A program made the position numbers and the translations under genes. The notes below the pieces were generated by a model. The model ran no database searches and was not told where the DNA came from. It saw only the letters and a list, made by a program, of their open reading frames with translations. Shown piece by piece: positions 9,924 to 18,927 of a stretch of 64,000 nucleotides of DNA. The stretch lies in NCBI RefSeq assembly GCF_014653945.1, contig NZ_BNAU01000008.1:1-64000 (forward strand). The letters run 5' to 3'. Source of the stretch: Amycolatopsis deserti. GTDB lineage: Bacteria; Actinomycetota; Actinomycetes; Mycobacteriales; Pseudonocardiaceae. How positions within the stretch are numbered: the stretch's first letter is position 1; each line of letters starts with the position of its first letter.

Positions 9924-11477
9924 ATGACCACCGCACTGGAGACGATCGGCCTGTGGAACATCGCGGCCGGGCAGCCGGACCGGACGGCGATCGTGAACCC
10001 CGACGGGAGCGAGGTCGGCTACGGCGCCCTCGCCGACAAGGCCAACGCCTACGCGCGCGGTCTGCGCGAGCTGGGCCTGGAGACCGGCGACGTCGTGGTG
10101 GTGCTGCAACCCAACAGCGACGAGCTGCTCGCCGCCTACTTCGCCGCGCTGCAGACCGGGCTGTACGTGGTGATGGTCAACTGGCACCTGGTCGGGCCCG
10201 AGGTGGCCTACATCCTGTCCGATTCCGGGGCGAAGGCGTTCCTCGCGCACGAGCGGTTCGCCGAGGTGGCGGTGGCGGCCGCGGACGAGGCCGGGTTGCC
10301 CGCTTCCGGCCGGTTCGCGGTGGGCCGGATCGACGGGTTCCGCGACGTGGCCGAGCTGGGCGCCGGAGGCAGCGGCCGCCCGGAGGTGCGCACGGCGGGG
10401 TCGCCGATGCTCTACACGTCCGGCACCACGGGGCGGCCGAAGGGCGTGCGGCGGCCGTTGAGCGGGGCCGACCCGGACACGGTGCCGGCCGCGTCCACGT
10501 GGTTCTTCGGCATCTTCGGGCTGAAGCCGTTCGACGACCACGTCCACCTGTGCGGGTCGCCGCTCTACCACACGGCGGTGCTGAACTTCGCGTCCATCTC
10601 GATCCAGCTGGGGCACACGGTCGTGTTGATGGACCGGTGGGATCCGGAGGAGATGCTGCGGCTGATCGAGCGCTACCGCGTCACGCACAGCCACATGGTG
10701 CCGACGCAGTTCCGGCGGCTGCTGGCGCTGCCCGAGGAGGTGCGGTCGCGCTACGACCTGTCGTCGCTGCGGAACATGATCCACGGCGCGGCGCCGTGCC
10801 CGCCGGAGGTGAAGCGGCGGATGCTGGAGTGGTGGGGCCCGGTGGTGACCGACTACTACGCCGCGACCGAGGGCGGCGGCACGATGATCACCGGTGAGGA
10901 GTGGCTGCGCAAGCCCGGTTCGGTCGGGTTGCCGTGGCCGGGTTCGGTGATCAAGATCCTGGACGACGACGGCAACGAGCTGCCGCCCGGGCAGCCGGGC
11001 GCGGTGTACATGCGGATGGGCTCGTCGACGTTCGAGTACCACAAGGACGCCGAGAAGACGCGCAAGGCGCGGGTGGGGGACCTGTTCACCCTCGGCGACG
11101 TGGGGTACCTGGACGAGGACGGCTACCTGTTCCTGCACGACCGCAAGAACGACATGATCATCTCGGGCGGGGTGAACATCTACCCGGCGGAGATCGAGAA
11201 CGAACTGGTCATGCACCCGAAGGTCGCGGATGTCGCGGTGTTCGGCATCCCGCACGAGGATTGGGGCGAGGAGATCAAGGCGGTCGTGCAGCCGGCGCCG
11301 GATGTCTCCCCGGGGCCCGAGCTGGCGGCCGAGTTGCTGGAGTGGGTGCAGGGGCGCCTGGCGAAGTTCAAGTGGCCACGCAGCATCGACTTCGCCGAGG
11401 AGTTGCCGCGGGATCCCAACGGCAAGCTGTACAAGCGGAAGCTGCGGGATCCTTATTGGACGGACCGCAAGATCTGA
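9924..11477 (+). CDS. acyl-CoA synthetase (AMP-forming), sterol cluster
   Basis: This 517-residue ANL-superfamily enzyme has the ATP motif MLYTSGTTGRPKGV (about 155-168), the adenylation motif YYAATEGGG (about 312) and a C-terminal catalytic Lys in RDPNGKLYKRKLR. It should activate a carboxylic acid to its CoA ester through an acyl-adenylate. A perfect KstR-type box and the divergent DUF35-ltp operon place it in sterol catabolism. It may handle a shortened side chain (FadD17 role) or resemble FadD4; the sequence does not settle which. There is no clear ribosome site, and the promoter geometry suggests a leaderless message. Confidence 0.85.
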   Translation: MTTALETIGLWNIAAGQPDRTAIVNPDGSEVGYGALADKANAYARGLRELGLETGDVVVVLQPNSDELLAAYFAALQTGLYVVMVNWHLVGPEVAYILSDSGAKAFLAHERFAEVAVAAADEAGLPASGRFAVGRIDGFRDVAELGAGGSGRPEVRTAGSPMLYTSGTTGRPKGVRRPLSGADPDTVPAASTWFFGIFGLKPFDDHVHLCGSPLYHTAVLNFASISIQLGHTVVLMDRWDPEEMLRLIERYRVTHSHMVPTQFRRLLALPEEVRSRYDLSSLRNMIHGAAPCPPEVKRRMLEWWGPVVTDYYAATEGGGTMITGEEWLRKPGSVGLPWPGSVIKILDDDGNELPPGQPGAVYMRMGSSTFEYHKDAEKTRKARVGDLFTLGDVGYLDEDGYLFLHDRKNDMIISGGVNIYPAEIENELVMHPKVADVAVFGIPHEDWGEEIKAVVQPAPDVSPGPELAAELLEWVQGRLAKFKWPRSIDFAEELPRDPNGKLYKRKLRDPYWTDRKI

Positions 11478-11758
11478 CCCTCCTGCGGCCGGCCGGCCGG
11501 GTTCGGCTCGGTGTTTTTGGAAATGTGCGCGCCCCGTGGGCAGCCCGCAGCCTGCGGGCAGCCGCGCGCTGCGTGCCGTCAGCGGCCTGGAGGCTCCCCG
11601 CGCCCTGCGGACTGCCAGTGGCCCGCGGGCTGGCCGCGGGGCGCGGTTCCGTGCGCGCGTGGCTCCCCGCCGACCTACCCCCAGCGTGGGGTTGATCGGG
11701 CACTCAGGCTGGGCGTGATTTGTGCCCGCTCGGGCTGGGCGTGATGCGGGCACCCCGC
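11478..11758. repeat. low-complexity convergent intergenic tract
   Basis: The gap between the converging acyl-CoA synthetase and hypothetical genes contains GC-rich repeats of GCCCGCGG/CTGCGGGC type words and, at its right end, three copies of CTC(A/G)GGCTGGGCGTG at 11703, 11729 and 11758. No coding feature or simple terminator stands out. Confidence 0.6.
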
Positions 11759-12220
11759 TCAGGCTGGGCGTGGCCGCAGGTCCCGCTGGCTGCGTTCTTC
11801 CGTCACCACCTCGCCGGAGCGTGCGAAGCGCACCGACGCCCACCACGAACCGTCGGCGCGGGGGTGCTTCTCCCAGGTCAGCGTTCCCGGCACCCACTGC
11901 CCGTAGTCCCGCACGAGACAGGGCTTCCCGGGCGGATTCGCCTTTCCGCGCACCCGCAGCCACCGTTCGCTGCAGCAGTGCCCGCAGGGCTGGAGCTTCT
12001 CCGGGCCCAGGTCCGCCCAGCGGACCGGCACCACGGCACCGGTCTCGCCGCCCCTGCGGCGCACGTGCTCCTGCCCCTTGCGCAACCACTCGCACCGGTC
12101 GTCGTTGTGGTAGGCCGACCCGCCCGTGGTGCGCCAGCCGCGCGGCAGCACACCCGCCGGCGGCGGCTTGCAGTACGCGCACTGGTCCGCCGGCAGGAGG
12201 TGCTTGCATTCGCCGTCCAT
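11759..12220 (-). CDS. Cys-rich hypothetical protein
   Basis: I do not recognise this 153-residue protein. It starts at an ATG (12220) and is rich in Cys and Trp: CKHLLPADQCAYC near the N-terminus, DRCEWL at about 43, CGHCCSERWLRV at about 79-90 and CLVRDYGQW at about 101. The clustered CxxC/CxxCC pattern suggests one or more zinc-binding knuckles. The last 50 residues are basic and aromatic. It lies 30 bp downstream of echA19 on the same strand, so it may be the second gene of that KstR-controlled unit, though nothing in it suggests a catabolic enzyme. Confidence 0.7.
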   Translation of the reverse strand: MDGECKHLLPADQCAYCKPPPAGVLPRGWRTTGGSAYHNDDRCEWLRKGQEHVRRRGGETGAVVPVRWADLGPEKLQPCGHCCSERWLRVRGKANPPGKPCLVRDYGQWVPGTLTWEKHPRADGSWWASVRFARSGEVVTEERSQRDLRPRPA

Positions 12221-12250
12221 CGCGCCAAGGTAGCGACGGCCACCGACAGT

Positions 12251-13039
12251 TCAGCGGCCTTCGAACCGGGGCTTGCGCTTCTCCGTGAACGCGCGCGGCC
12301 CCTCCTTCGCGTCGGCGGACTGGAAGACCTTCAGCCCGTACTGCGCCTCCAGCTTGAAGGCCTCCTCCTCGTGCATCCCCTCGGTGTCGCGGATCGTGCG
12401 GAGGATCGCCTGAACCGCGAGCGGTCCGTTGGCCGCGATCATGTCCGCCAGTTCCAGCGCCCGCTCCAGAGCCTGACCGTCCGGCACCACGCTGCCGATC
12501 AGCCCGATCTCCTTCGCCTCGGCCGCGGTCAGGTGCCGCCCGGTCAGCAGGATCTCCGCGGCCAGCGTGTACGGGATCTGCCGCGGCAGCCGCACCGCCG
12601 AACCGCCCATCGGGAACAGTCCCCACCGCGCCTCGGACACGCCGAACCGCGCGCTCTCCCCGGCCACGCGGATGTCGGTGGCCTGCAGGATCTCCGTGCC
12701 ACCGGCGATCGCCGGGCCCTCCACGGCCGCGATCAGCGGTTTCGTCAGCCGCCGACCCTTGAGCAGGCCCTCGATGCGGCCCGGGTCGAACGTGCCGCGC
12801 TCGTAGGAGTCGGCGGGGGAGTTGCGGTTCATCGACTTCAGGTCCGCGCCCGCGCAGAACGCCCCGCCCGCGCCGGTGAGCACGCAGCACCGGATCTCCG
12901 GGTCGTTGTCCACCCGGTCCCAGGCTTCGACCAGGATCGCCATCATCTCGCCGCTGATCGCGTTGCGGACTTCCGGCCGGTTCATCGTCACCACGAGCGT
13001 GTGCGCGCGTTGTTCCACCAGGGCGTGCGGCTGTTCCAT
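12251..13039 (-). CDS. echA19: enoyl-CoA hydratase, EchA19-like
   Basis: This 262-residue crotonase has the oxyanion loop [13 protein letters not shown] (about 66-78) and the two catalytic Glu positions in [12 protein letters not shown] and [10 protein letters not shown]. EchA19 hydrates the enoyl-CoA formed from the sterol side chain. ATG at 13039 is preferred because GAGAGG lies 6 bases upstream; an in-frame ATG at 13063 lacks one. The divergent partner is fadD19 and the shared region carries a KstR-like box, the same pairing as Rv3516/Rv3515c. Confidence 0.85.
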   Translation of the reverse strand: MEQPHALVEQRAHTLVVTMNRPEVRNAISGEMMAILVEAWDRVDNDPEIRCCVLTGAGGAFCAGADLKSMNRNSPADSYERGTFDPGRIEGLLKGRRLTKPLIAAVEGPAIAGGTEILQATDIRVAGESARFGVSEARWGLFPMGGSAVRLPRQIPYTLAAEILLTGRHLTAAEAKEIGLIGSVVPDGQALERALELADMIAANGPLAVQAILRTIRDTEGMHEEEAFKLEAQYGLKVFQSADAKEGPRAFTEKRKPRFEGR

Positions 13040-13073
13040 GAGTACCTCTCCATCCGGCGCCATTGCCCAAAAC

Positions 13074-13087
13074 GATAACATGTTCTA
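13074..13087. promoter_or_regulatory. KstR-like operator between echA19 and fadD19
   Basis: GATAACATGTTCTA keeps the AACnnGTT core and the final A but has G instead of T at position 1. It continues into TACTTT (13086-13091), a probable -10 located 6 bases from the fadD19 GTG at 13098, again suggesting a leaderless start. Confidence 0.6.
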
Positions 13088-13097
13088 CTTTGGCTGG

Positions 13098-14714
13098 GTG
13101 GCTTACAACATCGCGGATCTGCTCGAGCACGCCGTCGACGCCGTGCCGGATCGCCCCGCGGTCATCTGCGGAGGACGGCACGTCACCTACGCCCAGCTGG
13201 AGGACAGGGCCAACCGGCTGGCGCACCACCTCGCCGCCCACGGGGTCGGTCCCGGCTCCCACATCGGCGTTTACTCCCGGAACTCCGTCGAGATGATCGA
13301 GGCGATGTTCGCCGCGTACAAGCTGCGGGCCATCGCGATCAACGTCAACTACCGCTACGTCAACGCCGAACTGGAGTACCTGTTCACCAACGCCGACCTG
13401 GTCGCGCTGGTGCACGAGCGGCAGTACGCCGACCGGGTCGCCGCGGTGCTCCCGTCGACCCCGAAACTGAAACACGTACTAGTGGTCGACGACGGCAGCG
13501 GAGCGGACTGCTCGGGCTACGGCGGGGTCGACTACGAGTCGGCGCTGGCCGCCCAGTCGCCCGACCGCGACTTCGGCGAGCGCAGCTCCGACGACCTCTA
13601 CATCCTCTACACCGGCGGCACCACCGGCTACCCGAAGGGCGTCATGTGGCGCCACGAGGACGTCTGGCGCGCCCTGGGCGGCGGCATCGACTTCGTCACC
13701 GGCGAGTACGTGCCGGACGAGTGGACGATGTCCGAGCAGGGCAAGCAGGGCGCGATGGTCCGGCTGCCGGCCGCGCCGCTCATCCACGGCGCCGCCCAGT
13801 GGGCCGCGTTCGGCGCGATGTTCAGCGGCGGCACCGTCGTGTTCGTGCCGCAGTTCGATCCGCACGAAATCTGGACCGAGGTCGCCCGGCACAAGGTCCA
13901 GGTGCTCACGATCGTCGGCGACGCGATGGCGCGCCCGCTGATCGAGGCCTACCACCAGGGCGGCTACGACGCGTCCTCGCTGCTCGCGGTGTCCAGCCAC
14001 GCCGCGCTGTTCTCGCAGTCGGTCAAGCAGGAGTACCTGCGCACGTTCCCGAACCTGGTGCTCACCGACGCGATCGGCTCGTCGGAGAGCGGGTTCACCG
14101 GCATCGGCATGGTGGCCAAGGACGCCGACCACTCGGCGGGCCCGCGGGTCAACTTCGGCAAGGACGCCATCCTCATCGACGACGACAACCTCTTGGTGGA
14201 ACGCGCGCCCGGCGCGGTCGGGCGCATCGCGCGGCGCGGGCACGTGCCGCTGGGCTACTACAAGGACCCGGCCAAGACCGAGAAGATCTTCGTCGAGATC
14301 GACGGGAAGCGCTACGTCGTGCCCGGCGACTACGCCCGCTACGAAGAGGACGGCACCGTCACCCTCCTGGGCCGCGGTTCGCAATGCGTCAACACCGGCG
14401 GCGAAAAGGTGTTCCCGGAAGAGGTCGAGGGCGCCCTGAAATCCCATCCGGACGTGTTCGACGCCCTGGTCATCGGCGTGCCGGACGACCGGCTCGGCCA
14501 GCGGGTCGCCGCGATCGTGCAGGCCCGGCCCGGCGGCAGCCTCGACCTGGCCGACGTCGAGGCGCACGTGCGCACGCAAGTCGCCGGCTACAAGGTGCCG
14601 CGCAGCGTGTGGGTCGTCGACGAGATCGGCCGCCTGCCCAGCGGCAAACCCGACTACCCGTGGGCGCAGCGGTACACCGCCGAGAACCCGCCCGCCGAGA
14701 TCCAGAAGGCCTGA
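13098..14714 (+). CDS. fadD19: steroid side-chain CoA ligase FadD19
   Basis: The 538-residue ANL enzyme has the P-loop-like motif ILYTGGTTGYPKGVMW (about 165-180), the GSSESGFTG adenylation motif and a C-terminal catalytic Lys in RLPSGKPDYPWA. The sequence begins VAYNIADLLEHAVDAVPDR and follows FadD19 along its length. FadD19 attaches CoA to the C26/C27 acid made by CYP125 and is needed for C24-branched sterol degradation in Rhodococcus. The GTG at 13098 is chosen from this similarity; there is no ribosome site, and the -10-like TACTTT is only 6 bases away. The npd-type gene follows after 11 bp. Confidence 0.92.
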   Translation: MAYNIADLLEHAVDAVPDRPAVICGGRHVTYAQLEDRANRLAHHLAAHGVGPGSHIGVYSRNSVEMIEAMFAAYKLRAIAINVNYRYVNAELEYLFTNADLVALVHERQYADRVAAVLPSTPKLKHVLVVDDGSGADCSGYGGVDYESALAAQSPDRDFGERSSDDLYILYTGGTTGYPKGVMWRHEDVWRALGGGIDFVTGEYVPDEWTMSEQGKQGAMVRLPAAPLIHGAAQWAAFGAMFSGGTVVFVPQFDPHEIWTEVARHKVQVLTIVGDAMARPLIEAYHQGGYDASSLLAVSSHAALFSQSVKQEYLRTFPNLVLTDAIGSSESGFTGIGMVAKDADHSAGPRVNFGKDAILIDDDNLLVERAPGAVGRIARRGHVPLGYYKDPAKTEKIFVEIDGKRYVVPGDYARYEEDGTVTLLGRGSQCVNTGGEKVFPEEVEGALKSHPDVFDALVIGVPDDRLGQRVAAIVQARPGGSLDLADVEAHVRTQVAGYKVPRSVWVVDEIGRLPSGKPDYPWAQRYTAENPPAEIQKA

Positions 14715-14725
14715 GGAGACACTTG

Positions 14726-15832
14726 ATGCGCACCGCGCTGTGCGAGACGTTCGGCATCCGCTACCCGATCATCGGGTTCACCCCGTCGGAGCACGTGGCC
14801 GCCGCGATCAGCAAGGCCGGCGGGCTCGGCGTGCTCGGCTGCGTGCGGTTCAACGACGCCGGGGAACTCGACCGGGTGCTGGACTGGATGGACGCCAACA
14901 CCGACGGCAAGCCCTACGGGGTTGACATCGTCATGCCCGCGAAGGTGCCCGCCGAAGGTGCGGCGGTGGACCTTGAGAAGCTGATCCCCGAAGAGCACCG
15001 CGCGTTCGTCGAGCGGACCCTGCGCGAGCTGGGCGTGCCGGAGCTGCCGGAGGACACTGAGGAACGCGCCGGGGTGCTCGGCTGGCTGCACTCGGTGGCC
15101 CGTTCGCACGTCGAGGTCGCGCTCAAGCACCCGATCAAGCTGATCGCCAACGCGCTCGGCTCCCCGCCGGTGGACGTGATCAACCAGGCCCACGAGCACG
15201 GGGTGCCGGTCGCGGCGCTCGCGGGCAAGGCCGAGCACGCGGTGCGGCACGTCGACAACGGCGTGGACTTCGTGGTGGCGCAGGGCTACGAGGCCGGCGG
15301 GCACACCGGCGAGATCGCGTCGATGGTGCTGCTGCCGGAGATCGTCGACGCGGTGGGCGACCGGGCGCCGGTGCTGGCCGCGGGCGGGATCGGTTCGGGC
15401 AGGCAGGTCGCGGCCGCGCTGGCGCTGGGCGCTTCCGGCGCGTGGACCGGCTCGATCTGGCTCGCCACGGAGGAGTACCTGCAGACGATGCCGGATTCGA
15501 CCGCGATGCAGAGCGCGCTGGTCGGGGCGACGTCGTCGGACACCGTGCGGACGCGCATCTACACCGGCAAGCCCGCGCGGCTGCTCAAGACGCGGTGGAC
15601 GCAGGCCTGGTCGGCCCCGGACGCGCCCGACCCGCTGCCGATGCCGCTGCAGAACCTGCTGGTCAGCAAGGCGCACAACCGCATCCACGCGGCGAACGAC
15701 CCGACGGTGGTGTCGATGCCGGCCGGGCAGATCATCGGCCGGATCGACCGGGTGCGACCGGTGGCCGAGGTCATCGCCGACCTGGTCAGCGGCTACGAGG
15801 AGGCGTTGTCCCGCCTGGACAAGACGAGGTAG
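14726..15832 (+). CDS. nitronate monooxygenase (2-nitropropane dioxygenase) family flavoprotein, Rv3553-like
   Basis: This 368-residue TIM-barrel protein begins MRTALCETFGIRYPIIGF and has the NMO-family segments FVVAQGYEAGGHTG (about 181-194) and APVLAAGGIGSGRQVAAALALGASG. An FMN-binding oxidoreductase is expected. Members are a regular part of actinobacterial steroid clusters, where the reaction is unclear (nitronate oxidation is unlikely). It is 11 bp downstream of fadD19 and probably co-transcribed; GAGGAG lies upstream of the ATG. Its 3' end overlaps the permease gene by 40 bp. Confidence 0.85.
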   Translation: MRTALCETFGIRYPIIGFTPSEHVAAAISKAGGLGVLGCVRFNDAGELDRVLDWMDANTDGKPYGVDIVMPAKVPAEGAAVDLEKLIPEEHRAFVERTLRELGVPELPEDTEERAGVLGWLHSVARSHVEVALKHPIKLIANALGSPPVDVINQAHEHGVPVAALAGKAEHAVRHVDNGVDFVVAQGYEAGGHTGEIASMVLLPEIVDAVGDRAPVLAAGGIGSGRQVAAALALGASGAWTGSIWLATEEYLQTMPDSTAMQSALVGATSSDTVRTRIYTGKPARLLKTRWTQAWSAPDAPDPLPMPLQNLLVSKAHNRIHAANDPTVVSMPAGQIIGRIDRVRPVAEVIADLVSGYEEALSRLDKTR

Positions 15833-17028
15833 GCGAACGCGCCGACGGCGAGGACCGCGACACCGGTGATGACGGAGGCGAGCGGCAGGCTGAACGCGAG
15901 CACCACACAGCCGATCAACCCGACGACGGGCACCACGCGCCGGGTGCCGAGCGTCCACGCGCTCGCGTTCGCGATGGCGTAGTAGGTCAGCACCGCGAAC
16001 GAGGAGAACCCGATCGCGCCGCGCAGGTCGGTCACCAGCACCAGGGCGGCGACCACGACACCGACCGCCACCTCCGCCCGGTGCGGCACGCCGAACCGCG
16101 GGTGCACGGCGGCCAGGGGAGCGGGCAGGTGACCGTCCCGGGCCATGGCGAACGTCGTCCGGGACACGCCGAGCACCAGCGCGAGCAGTGAACCCAGCGC
16201 GGCCAGCGCGGCGCCCGCCCGCACGACCGGGGTGAGAGCCGACCACGACGTGCCGGCGATCGCGGTGGCGATCGGGTCCGAAGTGGACGCCAGTTCGTCC
16301 GGGCCCAGTTGCAGCAGCAGGAAAACGGCGACGACCGCGTACACGACGAGCGTGATCGCCAGCGCGATCGGGATGGCGCGCGGGATGGTGCGTTCCGGGT
16401 CGCGGACCTCCTCGCCGAGGGTGGCGACCCGCGCGTACCCGGCGAAGGCGAAGAACAGCAACCCGGCCGACTGCAGGATGCCGCCGGCGTCGATCGCCGG
16501 CGTGAGGTGGCCGGGGTCGGGCGCGCCGGCGGTGGCCAGCGCGACGACCGCGGTGGTGAGGACGACGAGCGTGATGCTGACGATGACCTTGGTGACGGTC
16601 ACCGAGCGCTGGACGCCGCGGTAGTTGAGGGCGGTCAGCGCGAGCACCGCGGCCGCGGCGACGAGCGACTGCGCAAACCGGCCCGCGCCGGGCGCGGTGT
16701 AGGCGGCGACGGTCAGCGCCATCGCCGCGCAGCTCGCGGTCTTGCCGACGACGAACCCCCACCCGGCGAGGTAGCCCCAGAATTCGCCGAGCCGCTCGCG
16801 CCCGTAGACGTAGGTGCCGCCGGATTCGGGATACCGGGCGGCCAGCCGGGCGGAGGAGGTGGCGTTGCAGTAGGCGACGATGGCGGCCAGCGCCAGGCCG
16901 ATCAGCAGCCCGGCCCCCGCGGCCCGGGCGGCGGGCGCGAAGGCGGCGAACACCCCGGCTCCGATCATCGACCCCAGGCCGATCACCACCGCGTCGCCGG
17001 TCCCGAGTCGGCGGGTCAGTCGTGTCAC
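15793..17028 (-). CDS. APC family amino-acid permease
   Basis: The protein (about 411 residues from this start) has roughly twelve hydrophobic segments and the APC opening motif GLGSMIGAGVFAAFAPA, followed by YPESGGTYVYGRERLGEFWGY and LGVSRTTFAMARDGHLP. It should import an amino acid or amine with protons; specificity is not visible. I chose the GTG at 17028, where family similarity begins; an in-frame GTG at 17073 would add 15 residues. Neither has a clear ribosome site. It overlaps the npd-type gene tail to tail. Confidence 0.82.
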   Translation of the reverse strand: MTRLTRRLGTGDAVVIGLGSMIGAGVFAAFAPAARAAGAGLLIGLALAAIVAYCNATSSARLAARYPESGGTYVYGRERLGEFWGYLAGWGFVVGKTASCAAMALTVAAYTAPGAGRFAQSLVAAAAVLALTALNYRGVQRSVTVTKVIVSITLVVLTTAVVALATAGAPDPGHLTPAIDAGGILQSAGLLFFAFAGYARVATLGEEVRDPERTIPRAIPIALAITLVVYAVVAVFLLLQLGPDELASTSDPIATAIAGTSWSALTPVVRAGAALAALGSLLALVLGVSRTTFAMARDGHLPAPLAAVHPRFGVPHRAEVAVGVVVAALVLVTDLRGAIGFSSFAVLTYYAIANASAWTLGTRRVVPVVGLIGCVVLAFSLPLASVITGVAVLAVGAFAYLVLSRRDNASS

Positions 17029-17137
17029 GGGGAGACGGTAACCGGTGGGCTCCCCGGGGCGGCGATCCGTCACCGGAAGTTCGGCGCCCGTTCGTGCCGA
17101 CGGCCGGCCGTCACCCGTACCTCATCGAGAGTGGCGC

Positions 17138-18370
17138 TCACCCGAGGGCGTCCAGTTTGCGTCGCAGCACCGCGCGTTCCCGGTCGTTCCCGCACAGCTC
17201 GATCGCGCGCCGCAGCTCGGTGCGGGCCTCCTCGCCGCGGCCGAGCCGCACCAGCAGCTCGCCGCGCACCGTGGGCAGCAGATGCGACCCCGACAAGGCA
17301 CCGGTCGCCAGCGCGTCCACGATCGGCAACGCCGCCGCCGGGCCCTGCGCCATCGACACCGCCACCGCCCGGTTCAGCTCCACCACCGGCGACGGCGCGA
17401 GCCTGCCGAGGGCCTCGTACAGCAGCACCACCCGGTCCCAGTTCGTCTCCGCCACCGACGGCGCCACGGCGTGGCACTCGGCGATCGCCGCCTGCAGGCC
17501 GTACGCGCCCAGCCCCCGCCCGGCCGCCTCCGCCCGCGCCAGCGCCGCCCGGCCCCGCCGGATCGCCGAGCGGTCCCAGCGCCGCCGGTCCTGGTCCTCC
17601 AGCAGCACCGGCTCCCCGTCCGGCCCGGTGCGCGCCGGGAACCGCGCCGCGGTCAGCTCCAGCAACGCCAGCAGCCCGTGCACCTCCGGCTCGTCCGGCA
17701 TCAGGCGCGACAGCACGCGGGCGAGGCGCTGGGCCTCGCCGGCGAGGTCGAACCGGATCAGGTCACCGCCGGAGCTGGCCGACGACCCCTCGGTGAAGAT
17801 CAGGTAGATCACGTTCAGCACCGAGCCGAGCCGCTTGGCCCGCTCGTCCGGCGGCGGCACCTCGAACGGCACCCGCGCCGCGGCCAGGGTCTTCTTCGCG
17901 CGCGTGATCCGCGCCTGCACGGTCGCCGTCGGCACGAGGAACGCCCGCGCGATCTCGTCGCTGGTCAGACCGCCCACGACCCGCAGCGTCAGCGCCAACC
18001 GGGCCTCCCGCGACAAGACCGGGTGGCACGAGATGAACATCAGCGCGAGCACGTCGTCGTCGATCTGGTCCGGGTCCCACTCGACCTCCCCGCCGTCCTC
18101 GCGCAGGTCCCCTGCGAGGACGGCGTACTTCTCGTCGAGCGCGGAGCGGCGGCGGAACGCGTCCACGGCCCGCCGCCTGCCCACCGTGAGCAGCCATCCC
18201 GCCGGGTTGCGGGGCACGCCCTCCCGCGGCCAGGTCACCAGCGCCTCGGCCAGCGCCTCCTGCGCGAGGTCCTCGGCCAGCGCGAAATCGCCGGTGTAGC
18301 GCGCGAGCGCGCCGACGATCCGCGCCGACTCGATCCGCCACACGGCGGCCACCGCGTCGCGTTCGGTCAT
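17138..18370 (-). CDS. ECF42-type sigma factor with C-terminal TPR-like domain
   Basis: The 410-residue protein has sigma region 2 (about 15-80, GDFALAEDLAQEALAEAL), region 4 (about 110-165, LALTLRVVGGLTSDEIARAFLVP) and a long helical extension (DUF6596/TPR-like, about 185-410) containing EGSSASSGGDLIRFDLAGEAQRLARVL. ECF42 sigma factors have this extension instead of an anti-sigma partner and sit next to DGPF/YCII genes, as here: the DGPF gene ends 1 bp upstream of this ATG. The inducing signal is unknown. Confidence 0.9.
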   Translation of the reverse strand: MTERDAVAAVWRIESARIVGALARYTGDFALAEDLAQEALAEALVTWPREGVPRNPAGWLLTVGRRRAVDAFRRRSALDEKYAVLAGDLREDGGEVEWDPDQIDDDVLALMFISCHPVLSREARLALTLRVVGGLTSDEIARAFLVPTATVQARITRAKKTLAAARVPFEVPPPDERAKRLGSVLNVIYLIFTEGSSASSGGDLIRFDLAGEAQRLARVLSRLMPDEPEVHGLLALLELTAARFPARTGPDGEPVLLEDQDRRRWDRSAIRRGRAALARAEAAGRGLGAYGLQAAIAECHAVAPSVAETNWDRVVLLYEALGRLAPSPVVELNRAVAVSMAQGPAAALPIVDALATGALSGSHLLPTVRGELLVRLGRGEEARTELRRAIELCGNDRERAVLRRKLDALG

Positions 18371-18371
18371 C

Positions 18372-18791
18372 TCAGAGCTGACCGGTCGCCTCGCGCCACG
18401 CCCGCTCCTTCTGGACCCACTCGTTGTCCTGCGGGAACTCGTCGATCGTGGTCACCCGGCGGATCTCGGTCTTGAAGCCCTCGCCCTTGATCGGGGACCG
18501 CTTGGCCCACTCGATCGCCTCCTCCTTGGAGGCCACGTTGAGGATGTAGAACCCGCCGAACAGCTCCTTCGTCTCGCCGTACGGGCCGTCGGTGACCACC
18601 GGCGGCTCGGACGAGTAGTCCACGACCACGCCCTCGTTCGCGTCGTCCAGGCCCTCGGCGGCGACCAGCACACCGGCGCGGATCAGCTCGTCGTTGTACC
18701 TGCCGACGGTCTCCAGCATCTCGCTGAAGTCGGTGTTCGCCATGTTCGCGTAGGCCTCGTCGGTGGCCCGCCAGATCAGCATGAACTTCAT
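18372..18791 (-). CDS. DGPF/YCII family protein
   Basis: This 139-residue protein starts MKFMLIWRATDEAYANM and has the signature VTDGPYGETKELFGGFYILNV. The family has a ferredoxin-like fold with a conserved His/Asp pair in YciI; the function in ECF42 units is unknown, but the gene is a known target and partner of the sigma factor. GGGAGAA lies about 10 bases upstream of the ATG. It is the first gene of a two-gene operon with the ECF42 sigma gene. Confidence 0.88.
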   Translation of the reverse strand: MKFMLIWRATDEAYANMANTDFSEMLETVGRYNDELIRAGVLVAAEGLDDANEGVVVDYSSEPPVVTDGPYGETKELFGGFYILNVASKEEAIEWAKRSPIKGEGFKTEIRRVTTIDEFPQDNEWVQKERAWREATGQL

Positions 18792-18927
18792 GGCCGGTCT
18801 TCTCCCTCGGTGTCCGGGTCCCTCTCGGACCCTCTCACCCCATGGGTCGAACGGGGGACGTTTCGATCGACACGGCCCCGGAATTTTTTCGTGCAACCCG
18901 CCGACGGGCCCGTTCCGTCCAGGTGGC

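Noticed and set aside
8877-13475. A 1532-codon open frame on the minus strand
   Set aside because: Only the 9833-8877 part resembles a protein (DUF35). The rest runs antisense through the acyl-CoA synthetase gene and through the echA19 and fadD19 genes in other frames; it is open because stop codons are rare at this GC content.
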